A model generated the notes under the pieces. That model was given only the letters and a program-made list of their open reading frames with translations, was not told the origin of the DNA and searched no databases. Of a stretch of DNA of 6,124 nt, positions 5,873 to 6,124 are shown piece after piece (the first letter of the stretch is position 1; every line of letters begins with the position of its first letter). Both the position numbers and the translations under genes were made by a program. This stretch comes from an uncultured Lysobacterales bacterium (lineage in GTDB: Bacteria > Pseudomonadota > Gammaproteobacteria > Xanthomonadales > SZUA-36): positions 1 through 6,124 of the forward strand of contig CALKKN010000297.1 of NCBI GenBank assembly GCA_937995275.1. Direction: 5' to 3'.

Positions 5873-6124
5873 GCGGACAGCGCCGCACCCCGCTGCGGCT
5901 GGGCACCCGGGCGATTCACGCCGGGCAACGGCCGGACCCGTCCACCGGCGCTATCATGACGCCCATTTTCGCGAGTTCCACCTACGTGCAGAGCAGTCCC
6001 GGCGAGCATCAGGGCTGGGAATATTCGCGCAGCCACAACCCGACGCGGGACGCTTACGAACAATGCATTGCCGACCTCGAGGGCGGCATTCGCGGATTCG
6101 CCTTCGCCTCCGGCATGGCCGCGA
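5869..6124 (+). CDS. Cystathionine gamma-lyase / gamma-synthase, N-terminal part (runs off right edge)
   Basis: This is the first 85 codons of a Cys/Met-metabolism PLP enzyme (fold type I, trans-sulfuration family), which normally has about 380-400 residues. The N-terminus shows GTRAIHAGQ (12-20), then PDPSTGAIMTPIFASSTY (22-39) and the family signature YSRSHNPTR (54-62). That signature supplies the tyrosine and arginine which contact the PLP phosphate of the neighbouring subunit. The PLP lysine lies beyond the window. The start is a GTG whose bases overlap the cbs stop (GTGA). Coupling to cbs favours cystathionine gamma-lyase, which cleaves cystathionine to cysteine, 2-oxobutyrate and ammonia. 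The N-terminus alone does not separate this from cystathionine gamma-synthase or related lyases, so I give no symbol. Confidence 0.9.
   Translation, partial: MSGQRRTPLRLGTRAIHAGQRPDPSTGAIMTPIFASSTYVQSSPGEHQGWEYSRSHNPTRDAYEQCIADLEGGIRGFAFASGMAA

Overview
The window is GC-rich, densely packed and entirely plus-strand. It reads as ordinary chromosome from a proteobacterium, most likely a gammaproteobacterium. This rests on outer-membrane lipoproteins with an OmpA-type peptidoglycan anchor, a YdcH/DUF465 small protein and the gene styles; it is inference, not a species call. I see no mobile element, CRISPR array, rRNA or tRNA.

Bases 1-2492 hold the last part of a tyrosine/phenylalanine (homogentisate) catabolic operon. 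It runs hmgA (5' end outside the window), fahA and maiA. Their products open the homogentisate ring, isomerise maleylacetoacetate to fumarylacetoacetate, and hydrolyse that to fumarate and acetoacetate. The genes overlap by 4 and 11 bases, so they are probably cotranscribed and translationally coupled.

Bases 2493-3925 hold a two-gene envelope module. A short gap with a plausible sigma70-type promoter leads into a small DUF4398-like lipoprotein. A second lipoprotein overlaps it by 4 bases and has a DUF4398-like N-terminus, a long Ala/Glu/Arg-rich coiled coil and a C-terminal OmpA peptidoglycan-binding domain. Together they look like an outer-membrane-to-cell-wall tether.

Bases 3926-4178 are a 253-base gap with no convincing gene. 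It holds weak hairpins and one candidate promoter. Bases 4179-4394 encode a 71-residue YdcH-family (DUF465) protein, closed by a strong intrinsic terminator at 4415-4447.

Bases 4496-6124 hold a transsulfuration pair: cystathionine beta-synthase with a C-terminal Bateman module, then a GTG-started cystathionine gamma-lyase/gamma-synthase that overlaps it by 4 bases and runs off the right edge. The probable role is homocysteine to cystathionine to cysteine.

I did not find a clearly undescribed system. The parts most worth a second look are the paired DUF4398/OmpA lipoproteins and the structured leader of the YdcH-family gene.
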